NCBI RefSeq assembly: GCF_024498075.1
Contig: NZ_JANHOF010000012.1
Coordinates: forward strand, 124,001-188,000
Length of the DNA stretch: 64,000 nucleotides
Reading direction: 5' to 3'
DNA from: Paenibacillus mendelii
GTDB lineage: Bacteria; Bacillota; Bacilli; Paenibacillales; Paenibacillaceae
Of the stretch, positions 9,602-18,853 are shown piece after piece (the first letter of the stretch is position 1; the number at the start of each line of letters is the position of its first letter). A program made the translations under genes and the position numbers. The notes under the pieces are model-generated. The model was not told the DNA's origin, ran no database searches, and was given only the letters and a program-made list of their open reading frames with translations.

Positions 9602-10579
9602 ATGATTTATTTGAATGATGGCCATATCCGCGACATCGGGATGAATTGGCGGCATCTCACCGGCATCATCGAAGATGTTGTACGGACAAGTGATAGAGGG
9701 GAATGCGTCCATCCGCTGAAAACCTATTTGCGGTTTCATGATCCAGCCAATCGGATCATTGCAATGCCCGCCTTCGTAGGCGGATCTACTGAATTAGCGG
9801 GTATCAAGTGGATTGCCGGATTTCCGGGCAACGGCCGTTACGGTCTGCCTCGGGCGCATAATACGATTATTCTTAACGATACTGTGACGGGCAGGCCTGA
9901 AGCGTTCATCCATAGCGGTCTGCTGAATGGATTGCGGGCGGCGGCTGTCAGCGGGGTGATGCTGCACGCGTACATGGAAGCGAGAAGATCTGCGGATCTT
10001 AGGCTCGGCATTATCGGATGGGGACCGATCGGCCGTCTGCATCTCGATATGTGCGCGGACTTATTCGGAAGCAGGCTGAAGCAGGTCATACTGTATGATT
10101 TGAAGGGGATCGAACGAAGCACAGTACCCGAGCATCTGCGGGCAATCACGGCCATTGCGGAGGACTGGAGAGAGCTGTATCGGAATTCAAACGTAACCGC
10201 TACATGCACCGTATCGGCGGAGCGTTATATCGATGAGGTGCCGCCGGCGGGGGCACTGCTGCTTAACGTATCGCTGAGGGATTACAAGCCGGAAAGTGTT
10301 GCGAGGATAAAGTCGGTGATTGTGGACGACTGGCAGGAGGTATGCCGTGAGAACACCGATATTCAGCAGCTACATCATCAATTCGGTTTGCATGAATCCG
10401 ATGTTCGCACACTGGCGGATGTCGTGTGCCGGGAGGGGTTGGCGGAGATTGCCGAGGAGGCGCCGGTATTTTTCAACCCGATGGGACTTGGTGTGTTCGA
10501 TATCGCCATCGCCGGGTATTACCTCCGGCAAGCAGGGCAGCTGGGGCATGGTGTGCTGCTGGAGGACAGCGGCGATTAG
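9602..10579 (+). CDS. sbnB: SbnB-like N-((2S)-2-amino-2-carboxyethyl)-L-glutamate dehydrogenase
   Basis: A 325-aa member of the ornithine cyclodeaminase/mu-crystallin family. SbnB oxidatively cleaves the SbnA product with NAD+ to give L-2,3-diaminopropionate and 2-oxoglutarate. A Rossmann nucleotide loop GIIGWGPIGRLHLDM lies near residues 137-151, and the N-terminal ornithine-cyclodeaminase-like sheet contains GIKWIAGFPGN. The start ATG at 9602 has AGGGGGTGA upstream. As the last gene of the three-gene operon it implies that free diaminopropionate is made for a local small molecule or a precursor pool. Confidence 0.88.
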   Translation: MIYLNDGHIRDIGMNWRHLTGIIEDVVRTSDRGECVHPLKTYLRFHDPANRIIAMPAFVGGSTELAGIKWIAGFPGNGRYGLPRAHNTIILNDTVTGRPEAFIHSGLLNGLRAAAVSGVMLHAYMEARRSADLRLGIIGWGPIGRLHLDMCADLFGSRLKQVILYDLKGIERSTVPEHLRAITAIAEDWRELYRNSNVTATCTVSAERYIDEVPPAGALLLNVSLRDYKPESVARIKSVIVDDWQEVCRENTDIQQLHHQFGLHESDVRTLADVVCREGLAEIAEEAPVFFNPMGLGVFDIAIAGYYLRQAGQLGHGVLLEDSGD

Positions 10580-10686
10580 CCGGCTGGAGTAGCCTGTTAT
10601 CCGAAGCTGCTTGAAGGCAATCCCTCAACTGTTAACCCTGAAGTTTCTAAGCCGGATTCAGCTGAAGCTTGTCCGGCCCCTCACCG

Positions 10687-10722
10687 CAAACATCCACAGC
10701 CGCATAAGGTTGTGGATGTTTG
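10687..10722 (+). terminator. Hairpin after the diaminopropionate operon (weak terminator)
   Basis: A perfect 12-bp stem (CAAACATCCACA at 10687-10698 with TGTGGATGTTTG at 10711-10722) has a 12-nt loop but no T run after it. It is probably a transcription or mRNA-end hairpin; termination strength is uncertain. Confidence 0.5.
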
Positions 10723-10756
10723 TATGTCCAACGAATTCCGTCTTTCGTGAAAAAAC

Positions 10757-10788
10757 TTGACTCTCACGTATACGGAAGACTTTATACT
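10757..10788 (+). promoter_or_regulatory. MerR-type promoter and operator for the MerR-SMR operon
   Basis: A -35 box TTGACT (10757-10762) and -10 box TATACT (10783-10788) are separated by 20 bp, longer than the usual 17. An imperfect dyad fills the spacer, centred on the perfect palindrome CGTATACG (10768-10775). An over-long spacer with a central dyad is the hallmark of promoters that MerR-family regulators activate by DNA distortion. The MerR gene starts 25 bp downstream, so autoregulation with the SMR genes is expected. Confidence 0.75.
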
Positions 10789-10812
10789 TAGGGTTGAGAG
10801 GGGGGAGCTTTG

Positions 10813-11607
10813 ATGTACAGCATTGGGCAGCTGTCCGAGAAGACGAACATATCCATAAGAACGTTGAGATATTATGACGAGATCGGGCTATTAAAGCCTG
10901 CAAAGGTGGCCGAATCGGGCTATCGGTACTATTCGAATGAAGAGCTCCGAGTGCTTCAGCATATAACGGCCTTGAAGGAGCTGGGCTTTACGCTGGCCTC
11001 CATTAAGGAATTGTTGTCCGCAGGAAAAGAATCGCAGGAGGACCGCTGGAGAACGTATCTGGAATTTGAACTGGCGGCGGTGGCGGAAGAAAAGAAGCGC
11101 CTGGATGAGATGGAGAGGCTGCTGCAGACGGCAAGATATGCCTTCGAGATGAAGGGAGAGGTCGAGGCGGAGGATATCTTTCTGTTCATTAAGGCGCTGC
11201 GGTCTCCCTCGGAGCCAAGGGAAGCGTTTCTTGCCCAGCACTTCACGGATCATGAAATTAAGATCATTAAAGAACTGCCGGACTTGAGCGCCAATGATCC
11301 CCGCAACATGGAGTGGGCCAGGTTAATTCGGAAGGTGAAGGAGCATCTGCATGAGCCTCCGTCCTCTAGCGTTTCTCAGGATCTCGCGGCGCAAATCGTA
11401 GAGGTGTCCATGGCGTGGTTTCAGCAGGATGAGCAGCTCATCGACAAGTATTGGTCTTTGATTCGCCCCGAAGAAGGAATGGAAAGCAAAGTATACGGAA
11501 TGGATGCCGATGTTATGAATTATATCGACTCAATCGTGGATTGGTATTTGCAGAATCCGCAGGAAGGAGACGGCGATGGCAGTCATCATGGACAAGGGGA
11601 TAAGTGA
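10813..11607 (+). CDS. MerR-family transcriptional regulator
   Basis: 264-aa MerR-family regulator. The N-terminal winged HTH reads MYSIGQLSEKTNISIRTLRYY (broken here only by position: residues 1-21) and continues with DEIGLLKPAKV and the YRYYS wing. A coiled-coil dimerisation helix follows (about 70-105), then a C-terminal effector domain of about 150 aa. The ATG at 10813 is preferred over the adjacent TTG at 10810 because the GGGGGAG site is better spaced. The next gene overlaps its end by 32 bp, so the efflux pair is co-transcribed. The effector is probably a substrate of the pump, such as a cationic compound, but cannot be named. Confidence 0.88.
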   Translation: MYSIGQLSEKTNISIRTLRYYDEIGLLKPAKVAESGYRYYSNEELRVLQHITALKELGFTLASIKELLSAGKESQEDRWRTYLEFELAAVAEEKKRLDEMERLLQTARYAFEMKGEVEAEDIFLFIKALRSPSEPREAFLAQHFTDHEIKIIKELPDLSANDPRNMEWARLIRKVKEHLHEPPSSSVSQDLAAQIVEVSMAWFQQDEQLIDKYWSLIRPEEGMESKVYGMDADVMNYIDSIVDWYLQNPQEGDGDGSHHGQGDK

Positions 11608-11926
11608 GGCGCGCGCATGGACGTATGTGATATTGGGAGGCTTATTGGAGATCGTGTGGGCAAGCGGGTTCAAATACGAGTCTATCAATGGTCTTGTCGT
11701 TCTCGTTTCCCTGCTGATAAGCTTCGATTTGATTATTAGGGCCGCGAAGGTATTGCCGGTTGGTACGGTATACGCCGTGTTTGCGGGAATGGGGACGCTT
11801 GGGACGACGATCGTGGAAATCGTGATGTCTGGCGGTGCCGTAAGCGCGCTGCGAATAATATTCATCCTCCTGTTGTTAGCGTGCATCATTGGCTTGAAAT
11901 TATCGGCTAAGGGAAGTGAGGCTTGA
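11576..11926 (+). CDS. SMR-family efflux subunit, YkkC-like
   Basis: Small multidrug resistance protein of 116 aa with four predicted membrane helices. The first helix carries the essential glutamate in LLEIVWASG; the LPVGTVYAVFAGMGT segment matches YkkC-type subunits. It starts inside the MerR gene with an AAGGAG site and ends in a TGATG overlap with the second SMR gene, typical of obligate paired SMR subunits that export cationic substrates against protons. YkkCD relatives have been linked to multidrug or guanidinium export; the substrate here is unproven. Confidence 0.85.
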   Translation: MAVIMDKGISEARAWTYVILGGLLEIVWASGFKYESINGLVVLVSLLISFDLIIRAAKVLPVGTVYAVFAGMGTLGTTIVEIVMSGGAVSALRIIFILLLLACIIGLKLSAKGSEA

Positions 11927-12240
11927 TGAATTGGATGCTGCTCATTGCGGCGGGATTGTTGGAGGTTATTGGGGTAATCGGTATCAAACGTGTAGCCCAT
12001 AATAACAACTGGACCAATAACATCATCCTGATCGGCGGATTCCTCATTAGCTTCCAGTTGCTCGTTGCGGCAATGGAAACCATACCGCTGGCAACGGCTT
12101 ATGCGGTGTGGACAGGAATCGGAACGGTCGGAGCCGCCATTGTCGGGATGACCTTCTTCAAGGAGTCGAAGAGCTGGCTGCGCGTCGGCTGCATTATTGG
12201 CGTTATTGTCGCAGTCGTGGGCTTGAAGATGGTCAGCTAA
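11926..12240 (+). CDS. SMR-family efflux subunit, YkkD-like
   Basis: Partner SMR subunit of 104 aa with four membrane helices, the essential glutamate in GLLEVIGVIGIK, and the motif METIPLATAYAVWTGIGT characteristic of YkkD-like subunits. ATG at 11926 overlaps the previous stop (TGATG), so translation is coupled. A strong terminator follows at 12317, closing the MerR-SMR-SMR operon. Confidence 0.85.
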   Translation: MNWMLLIAAGLLEVIGVIGIKRVAHNNNWTNNIILIGGFLISFQLLVAAMETIPLATAYAVWTGIGTVGAAIVGMTFFKESKSWLRVGCIIGVIVAVVGLKMVS

Positions 12241-12316
12241 GCAAGGATTGTGCCATTTGAATATTTTGCGGTGGCAGTGAATGAATGTGTACAGTCACGG
12301 ATGCCCGCAACAGGAC

Positions 12317-12345
12317 AACCCAGCCCGAATGAGGCTGGGTTTTTT
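12317..12345 (+). terminator. Rho-independent terminator of the MerR-SMR operon
   Basis: A perfect 9-bp stem (AACCCAGCC at 12317-12325 with GGCTGGGTT at 12333-12341) with a 7-nt loop runs into T residues to 12345. Confidence 0.85.
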
Positions 12346-12478
12346 CCTGCACGATGCGGAGAATGAAGAGTCCAATTATTTTGTTCGTGCAGATTTTAAC
12401 ATTTACCGCTAGAATAATTCGTATTAATGGCGTTCATGGTTTACAGCGTATAGACGAATCCTGCGAGGAGATCGTGAC

Positions 12479-15253
12479 ATGGGCAGATCTATTTTTAATA
12501 AGCTGTTATCCACCTCTTTAATCATGATTGTAAGCATTTCCATCGTCATCGGCATTATCTCGTATAGTGTTGCTGCGCGAATTCTGATCGACGAAACCGA
12601 GAAGTATTTAATTAATGAATTAAAGCAAATCGATCGAAGCTTAATGACCATTGTCGAGGATGTGAATCAATCGGCCGGTATTCTGCAGGACAATAAATCC
12701 TTAAGCCATGTCTTCGATGCTTCGGCCAAAACCTCGTTCCAGCGCTACGAGGACGCTTCTGAAGTGGAGAAATGGCTGAAGATCTCCATGTCTAACAATG
12801 ATGCCATTCAGGGAATCGCCGTGCTGTCTGAGTTTCAGGACTTTTCTTCGGGCTCGAGGTTAGGTCTGCTGTCGTACGGCAAATTTAGGCAGCTCCCCAT
12901 CTATCAAGAGAAGCTGCACCATTTGCAGGATGATCAATACATGCTGCTGAGGGCAGACGATATACAAGCGGCTCAAGCCCGGAATCCTAAATTAAGCAAT
13001 ATGGTTGAATCGGGGAATCTGATTATACTGGCGAAAAGAATCTCATCTTATCAAGTCAACGATATCATCGTTCTCTGCTACGTATCGACGGCTTCCATCA
13101 TGACTAGTCCTACGGGCGGGCTCGTCTACGCAGTCGATCCCCTCAATCACGCTGCCTGGAATGCGTCCTCGGAGAAGCTGGATAATCCATACCCGTCGGT
13201 TAATTGGAGCGAAGAGAGCAAATCGGAAGGGAGTCTTACCACAGGGGATACCCGCCTGATTTATATGAAATCGAGCTTCTCCGATTGGTATATGATCAAT
13301 GCCGTCTCCGAGAAGAACATCGTCCAGCCTTTACATAGCATCTTTTGGTTCATCATTCTGTGCGTCAGCATCATGATTGTTATTTGTGCGGCCACGGCTC
13401 TGATCGCCTCCCGGGGATTGACGCTGCGCATTCGTTCGATGAAGAATGCCGTTCACTTGAAGGGGATGGATATTCGTTCACCGCTGCCTGGCTTTGATCT
13501 GCAGAGCAGGGGCTTCTTGAAATGGATTCATTCCATAAGGTTCGGCAATAAACTATTCGTTTTCTATATAGGTGTCGTCATTCTTCCCATGCTTGTCCTC
13601 AGCTTGCTCTTATATCAGAAAACGGTGAACACGGTGGAAAGCCAGCTGGAGCAGTCCTTCCGCCAACCCCTCGTTCAAGCCGCTTCCGGTATCGACATGC
13701 TGATGAACCGGCATATTCGCAACGTTAAATATATGATTACGAACGCTAATGTCCAGGAGCTGCTGGTGGCGCCTGTTCCGGGGCAGACGGAAGAGTATCT
13801 GAAGAGGATGCAGGCGATTACGGATGAAATTATGAAGAAATCGACCTATCATGCGGGATTAAACAGCATCGAAATCTATAATATCAATTGGAAGCTGCTG
13901 TACTCCTCTTCGAATATTAACGAGAGGAATTCATGGGAAGCGCCTTACTTGAAGCAGAATATGACATGGGTCGATACGTATTCCGATGCCTTTCAGAACA
14001 AGGTATTCTCCTTGATTCATGAAATTAAGGGGAACATCCTGTTCAAGGAAGGGTTTGCCGTACCAATCGGATACATCAAGCTGAACATCAATGAAACGTT
14101 ATTAAGCCAAGTCTATAAGGACGTCCGGATAAGCGATAAAGGCATCATCTATATCAAGAACAGGGACGGTCTCATTCTTTCATCGAACGATATGCAATTG
14201 ATTAACTCACATGAAGATCAAATTCCGCTTCTATCAACCGGAGATAAGGTGCTCATGGCCGATAAGGATCTCACCTTCAGCGAGTGGAGCATTCATGCGA
14301 TTGTCCCCGAAGGTGAGCTGCTCGGCTCCAAGTACGATCTGATCCTCTATAATCTGATTGTCATCTCGATGATGACACTTGTTCTGGTCATTGTAAGCAT
14401 GTTAAGCTCCCGTGCATTCGTGAGGCCGGTCCAATCGCTTATGCAGGTCATTCGGGAAGTGAAGGAGGGCAATTTCGGCTCCCGGTTTCGCGAGAAGAGC
14501 GGAGATGAGATCGAAATTCTGGGCCATAGCTTCAACGGGATGCTGGACCGGCTGCAGGGTCTCATCGAAGAGATTACCCAATCCAAGAATCGTGAACAGG
14601 AGATGGAGACGAAGAAGCGGGAAGCGGAATTAAACGCACTGCAATCGCAAATCAATCCCCATTTTCTGTACAACACCTTCGAATCGATCAACTGGCTCGT
14701 TATTCAGAACGAGAACGATAAAGCGGTAACCATGATGACCTCGCTTGCCGATCTGTTCCGGATCGGGATTAACCGGGGGCAGAATATCGTCGGATTGGAT
14801 GAAGAGCTGCAGCATGCGGAAGCGTACATTACCATTCAGAAAATCCGTTATAACGAGAAGCTTAATGTGCAGTGGAATACTCAAGTCGATCCGAAACGCT
14901 ATAAAACGATGAAGCTGGTGCTGCAGCCGATTATTGAGAATGCGATCTACCATGGGATCGAGCTGATGGAGGATGCGGGAACCATCGAGATCGGCGGCTA
15001 TATCGAGGATAACCGGCTATACCTGCAAATTATCGACAATGGTCTGGGCATTCAGACGGAGAGGCTGTCGGAGCTGCGGGAGCGCTTCAGCAACTGGTAC
15101 TCTGAACCGTCGCGCAGCATCGGATTATTGAATGTAAATGAGCGGATCAAGCTGATGTTCGGCGATGAATACGGTCTGCGAATCACGAGTAAGGTGAATG
15201 AAGGGACAATCGTTACCGTCGTACTGCCTGTCGTCCATAGAGATGAAGAATAA
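12479..15253 (+). CDS. YesM-type sensor histidine kinase with two tandem extracellular sensors
   Basis: A 924-aa membrane sensor kinase, far longer than the roughly 600 aa usual for this class. Four membrane helices (about 10-32, 288-310, 358-378, 622-648) bracket two extracellular regions of about 255 and 245 aa. HAMP (about 648-700) follows, then a His_kinase domain with the phospho-acceptor histidine in INPHFLYNTFES (about 726), and an HATPase with ENAIYHGIE, DNGLGI and SIGLLNVNERI. ATG follows GAGGAG. It pairs with the AraC-type regulator 12 bp downstream and probably senses an oligosaccharide or binding protein of the adjacent importer locus. The extra N-terminal sensor is unusual. Confidence 0.9.
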   Translation: MGRSIFNKLLSTSLIMIVSISIVIGIISYSVAARILIDETEKYLINELKQIDRSLMTIVEDVNQSAGILQDNKSLSHVFDASAKTSFQRYEDASEVEKWLKISMSNNDAIQGIAVLSEFQDFSSGSRLGLLSYGKFRQLPIYQEKLHHLQDDQYMLLRADDIQAAQARNPKLSNMVESGNLIILAKRISSYQVNDIIVLCYVSTASIMTSPTGGLVYAVDPLNHAAWNASSEKLDNPYPSVNWSEESKSEGSLTTGDTRLIYMKSSFSDWYMINAVSEKNIVQPLHSIFWFIILCVSIMIVICAATALIASRGLTLRIRSMKNAVHLKGMDIRSPLPGFDLQSRGFLKWIHSIRFGNKLFVFYIGVVILPMLVLSLLLYQKTVNTVESQLEQSFRQPLVQAASGIDMLMNRHIRNVKYMITNANVQELLVAPVPGQTEEYLKRMQAITDEIMKKSTYHAGLNSIEIYNINWKLLYSSSNINERNSWEAPYLKQNMTWVDTYSDAFQNKVFSLIHEIKGNILFKEGFAVPIGYIKLNINETLLSQVYKDVRISDKGIIYIKNRDGLILSSNDMQLINSHEDQIPLLSTGDKVLMADKDLTFSEWSIHAIVPEGELLGSKYDLILYNLIVISMMTLVLVIVSMLSSRAFVRPVQSLMQVIREVKEGNFGSRFREKSGDEIEILGHSFNGMLDRLQGLIEEITQSKNREQEMETKKREAELNALQSQINPHFLYNTFESINWLVIQNENDKAVTMMTSLADLFRIGINRGQNIVGLDEELQHAEAYITIQKIRYNEKLNVQWNTQVDPKRYKTMKLVLQPIIENAIYHGIELMEDAGTIEIGGYIEDNRLYLQIIDNGLGIQTERLSELRERFSNWYSEPSRSIGLLNVNERIKLMFGDEYGLRITSKVNEGTIVTVVLPVVHRDEE

Positions 15254-15265
15254 GGGGGATATCGG

Positions 15266-16885
15266 ATGAACAAGCTGTTTATTGTTGAGGATGAGGCCAT
15301 CATACGCAAAGGCCTGGTGAGCAGCATTCAATGGGAGAATTGGGGGTTCGCCGTATGCGGCGAAGCCGTCAATGGGAGAAAGGCATTGGACTACATTATG
15401 CAGAACGATGTGGATGTTATTATGACCGATGTACGCATGCCCGTCATGGACGGATTGGAGCTGGCACGGTTGGTCAAAGCCGCGAAGCCGGACGTGAAGA
15501 TCGTCGTGCTGACGGGCTTCAGCGACTTTGAATACGCCCGGCAATCGCTCGAATACGGGGTATTTCAGTACATTCTCAAGCCTTTAAAGCGGGAGAAGCT
15601 GGCAGAGGTCTTTCTCCAATTGAGGGAGTTGCTCGATAAGGAGCAGCGGGAGCGTGAGGAGAAGAATGCCTTGCTCCAGGCAGTGGCGGAAAGCCGGTCC
15701 ATCCTCCTGCAGAAGCAACTGAGCGATTGGGTGCATGGACGCAGCGTGAACAAGCTGAATATGGAAGCCTTTACCGGAGCGTCGCAAGGGGAGATCAGCT
15801 ATGTGTGCGCGGTAGTCGATATCGATAACTTGGGAAGCTATGAAAGCAAGCTTGAAAGCGGATTCAACAAAGAGGCATGGCTGCATATGCAGGATGCAAT
15901 CTCGCAGGCCTCTCATCCACTGGACGGGGATGCGACGTTGAGCGGGGTTGACGATCAAGGACGGCTGGTCTTACTGGTACAAATGGGTGACGGAGAAATG
16001 GCGGAAGCGGAAGCATTAGACAGGGTCGCGAAATCGCTAGGCACATTATTGGATTTGCTCCCGGCCGTATGGAACGGAGCTTCATTCTCGGCGGGAATCG
16101 GCGGTCTGGTGAAGGAGGCGGAGCGCGTGCCTGTCTCGTATAGACAAGCAAGCGAAGCATTGGATTATCGTTTCTACAGCGGGCCGACTTCCATGAATAT
16201 GATTCATGATGTGCCCCCGCTGGTTGGGCTGACCCCGCAGCAATTTCAGTTCATCAAGCAGGCCGAGAAAAGACTGATGACGTATATCTCGCTTGGCAGC
16301 GGCGACCTGGATCTTATCTTCGAGGACATGTTTGCTGAAATAGCGGAGCAGCGGAACATTCCCTACACCACGGTTAAACATGCAGCAGCTCAAACGCTCT
16401 ATTCGGTATGCGGCTATGTGTCGGAGCAAGGCAGCGAGTGGGAAATGAATATCATGGACGATATCGCGATGACCGCCCTTACCGATCTGGAGCATATCCT
16501 GTCCTTCGCCAAACGGAAAATAAAAGAGATCAAAGACGAGATCGATCGGGCTGACCCGGGCGCAGGCCGCAATCTGGTTCGTCAGGCGAAGGAATATGTG
16601 GGCGAGCATTATATGAATGATATTGTCTTGGCAGATATAGCGGCCCGGCTATATGTTAATCCTTCTTACTTTAGCTGGTTGTTCAAGCAGGAGACGGGGC
16701 TTACCTTTACGACGTACCTTAGCCAGATCCGCATGGATCAGGCTAAGGTTTTACTCAAGCAAGATAAGCAGAAGGTGTATGAGGTGGGACAATCGGTCGG
16801 TTACAACGACTACAGGCATTTCTGTAAAATGTTCAAGAAGATTGAGGGCATCTCTCCCAAGGAGTTCAAGCAAAGAGGAAAGTGA
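15266..16885 (+). CDS. YesN-type response regulator with AraC HTH
   Basis: A 539-aa cytoplasmic response regulator. The N-terminal receiver (1-120) has the acidic pocket E8-D9, phospho-acceptor D55 in MTDVRMP and K in LKPLK. A long middle region (about 150-420) has no obvious enzymatic motif. The C-terminal AraC-type double HTH (about 435-538) includes the IAARLYVNPSYFSWLFKQ helix and a YNDYRHFCKMFKK second helix. The gene is 12 bp after its kinase and just upstream of permease, binding-protein and hydrolase genes, which it most likely activates. Confidence 0.9.
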   Translation: MNKLFIVEDEAIIRKGLVSSIQWENWGFAVCGEAVNGRKALDYIMQNDVDVIMTDVRMPVMDGLELARLVKAAKPDVKIVVLTGFSDFEYARQSLEYGVFQYILKPLKREKLAEVFLQLRELLDKEQREREEKNALLQAVAESRSILLQKQLSDWVHGRSVNKLNMEAFTGASQGEISYVCAVVDIDNLGSYESKLESGFNKEAWLHMQDAISQASHPLDGDATLSGVDDQGRLVLLVQMGDGEMAEAEALDRVAKSLGTLLDLLPAVWNGASFSAGIGGLVKEAERVPVSYRQASEALDYRFYSGPTSMNMIHDVPPLVGLTPQQFQFIKQAEKRLMTYISLGSGDLDLIFEDMFAEIAEQRNIPYTTVKHAAAQTLYSVCGYVSEQGSEWEMNIMDDIAMTALTDLEHILSFAKRKIKEIKDEIDRADPGAGRNLVRQAKEYVGEHYMNDIVLADIAARLYVNPSYFSWLFKQETGLTFTTYLSQIRMDQAKVLLKQDKQKVYEVGQSVGYNDYRHFCKMFKKIEGISPKEFKQRGK

Positions 16886-17000
16886 AGGAGCTAAAAATAC
16901 GACACATAATCTAGAATGAGGTGCATATTTGTTTTCCTCCCATTCCCTTATATTTAGCCAATGGGGTACGTTTGAGCTAGAGAAAGGGGAAGGGTGAGGG

Positions 17001-17897
17001 TTGATAAGTCATATAAGCAAACAAAAGATGCTGTATCTCATGCTGCTGCCGGGTGTCATCTATCTGATTATATTCAGCTATGCCCCGATGTATGGAATTG
17101 TTCTTGCATTCAAGGATTTCAGTATTATTAAAGGGATTATGAACAGTCCCTGGGTGGGAATGAAGCACTTCGAGAAGCTATTCGCAGATTCTTATTTCCA
17201 GACCGTCACATGGAATACGTTGAAAATCAGTCTGCTGCGGCTGTTATTCGGATTTCCGGTTCCCATAATATTGGCCCTGATGCTCAATGAAGTTCGAAAG
17301 ACGGCTTTTAAACGCACGATTCAAACCGTTATTTATCTGCCTCATTTCATCTCTTGGGTCATCATTGCCGGGATATTAAAGGTGTTCCTTACCACGGAGA
17401 GCGGAATCGTCAATCAGGTCATTCAGCTATTCGGCTTTGAGCCCATCCCATTCTTGACCAGCAATACCTATTTTGTTCCCATGCTGATTGTCTCGGACAT
17501 CCTGAAGGAGGCCGGGTGGGGAACGATCATTTATTTGGCAGCGCTTGCAGGCGTCGACCCCGAACAATACGAAGCTGCCATGATCGACGGTGCAAACCGC
17601 TGGAAAAGATTGATCTATATTACGCTTCCGGGTATCTCGGTTGCCATCAGCATCATGTTGATCCTGAGTCTGAGCGGCATACTAAACGCGGGCTTCGATC
17701 AAATATTCAATCTGTACAGCCCGCTAGTCTATGAATCGGCCGATATCATCGACACGTATGTGTTCCGCATCGGATTGTTATCCGGGAAATACAGCTTGGC
17801 GACGGCACTGGGATTGTTCAAATCCTTAATCGCCTTAATCCTGATTCTCATTACAAATAAAATCGCCAAAGCGTTGGGGGGATCGGGCATATGGTAG
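17001..17897 (+). CDS. ABC sugar importer permease, LplB-type
   Basis: 298-aa inner-membrane permease of the carbohydrate uptake CUT1 family, LplB-like, with about six membrane helices. The cytoplasmic EAA loop that docks the ATPase reads EAAMIDGANRWKRLIYITLPG (residues about 191-211; key residues E-A-A and G). The TTG start at 17001 is the first possible codon, because an in-frame stop lies at 16995, and AAGGGGAAGGG precedes it. It overlaps the second permease by 7 bp. Confidence 0.9.
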   Translation: MISHISKQKMLYLMLLPGVIYLIIFSYAPMYGIVLAFKDFSIIKGIMNSPWVGMKHFEKLFADSYFQTVTWNTLKISLLRLLFGFPVPIILALMLNEVRKTAFKRTIQTVIYLPHFISWVIIAGILKVFLTTESGIVNQVIQLFGFEPIPFLTSNTYFVPMLIVSDILKEAGWGTIIYLAALAGVDPEQYEAAMIDGANRWKRLIYITLPGISVAISIMLILSLSGILNAGFDQIFNLYSPLVYESADIIDTYVFRIGLLSGKYSLATALGLFKSLIALILILITNKIAKALGGSGIW

Positions 17898-18829
17898 ATC
17901 CCAAGCAATCGCCACGACACCTGACGGAGCGCCCCCTCAAACGAAAATCGCGTTCCGGTTCAATGAACATCGGCGAATTCCTATTTAACGTATGCAACTA
18001 CGGACTGTTGGCCTTCTTCGGATTGGTCACGATCCTTCCCTTCTGGCATGTGTTCGTCGTATCGATTACAAGCTACCAGTCTTATTTGAATAATAAGTTC
18101 ATCATGTTCCCGGTCGATATCTCGTTCTCTTCCTATGGCGTTCTTCTGAGCGATCCGAAGATTCACCGGAGCTTTCTGATTACGGTGTTTATTGTGATGG
18201 CCTCTACATTGCTTCACTTGGCCATTACCGCCATCACCGCCTATCCGCTTTCCCGCTCGTATTTGAAGGGCCGGAACGCCATGATGCTGTTTATCATCAT
18301 TACGATGCTGTTCAGCGGGGGATTGATTCCACACTATTTGTTAATCAAATATTTGGGTCTCCTTAACAACATACTGGTCTACATTATTCCGGGAGCGTTC
18401 TCCGGCTTTAGCGCCATCTTGATGCTGAATTTCTTCAAGCAGATTCCCGACAGCTTGGAGGAAGCGGCGAGAATCGACGGAGCGGGGCATCTGTACATTC
18501 TCGTCAACATATTCATCCCGTTATCGATGCCGATTATTTCTACATTGGCCCTATTCTATGGAGTCGGCAAATGGAATGATTGGTTTACGGCGGTTATTTT
18601 CGTCGATAAAGCGAGCTTGTATCCGATCCAAAATATACTTCGGGAGTTTCTCATTCTCGGGAATATGGATACGATCGGCAAGGGCATGTTCGAGAGCGAT
18701 TCATACAAGCTGATTATCAACATTAAGATGGCGATCATTATGGTAGCGACGCTGCCGATCATCCTTGTCTACCCGTTTATGCAGAAGCATTTCGTAAAGG
18801 GTGTTTTGTTAGGCTCTATTAAACAATAA
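17891..18829 (+). CDS. ABC sugar importer permease, YtcP/CarB-type
   Basis: 312-aa partner permease with six membrane helices and an EAA loop (EEAARIDGAGHLYILVNIFIP, E-A-A and G conserved, about 195-215). The C-terminus MQKHFVKGVLLGSIKQ is diagnostic of the YtcP family. It overlaps the LplB-type gene by 7 bp and is followed 24 bp later by the binding protein. No ATPase gene is in the operon, so a shared MsmX-like ATPase is expected. Confidence 0.9.
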   Translation: MVDPKQSPRHLTERPLKRKSRSGSMNIGEFLFNVCNYGLLAFFGLVTILPFWHVFVVSITSYQSYLNNKFIMFPVDISFSSYGVLLSDPKIHRSFLITVFIVMASTLLHLAITAITAYPLSRSYLKGRNAMMLFIIITMLFSGGLIPHYLLIKYLGLLNNILVYIIPGAFSGFSAILMLNFFKQIPDSLEEAARIDGAGHLYILVNIFIPLSMPIISTLALFYGVGKWNDWFTAVIFVDKASLYPIQNILREFLILGNMDTIGKGMFESDSYKLIINIKMAIIMVATLPIILVYPFMQKHFVKGVLLGSIKQ

Positions 18830-18853
18830 GTGAAACAATACGGAGGGGTTCAG

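Noticed and set aside
7373-10579. Staphyloferrin B biosynthesis cluster
   Set aside because: Only the Dap-forming pair is present; the NIS synthetases, decarboxylase and exporter genes are missing.
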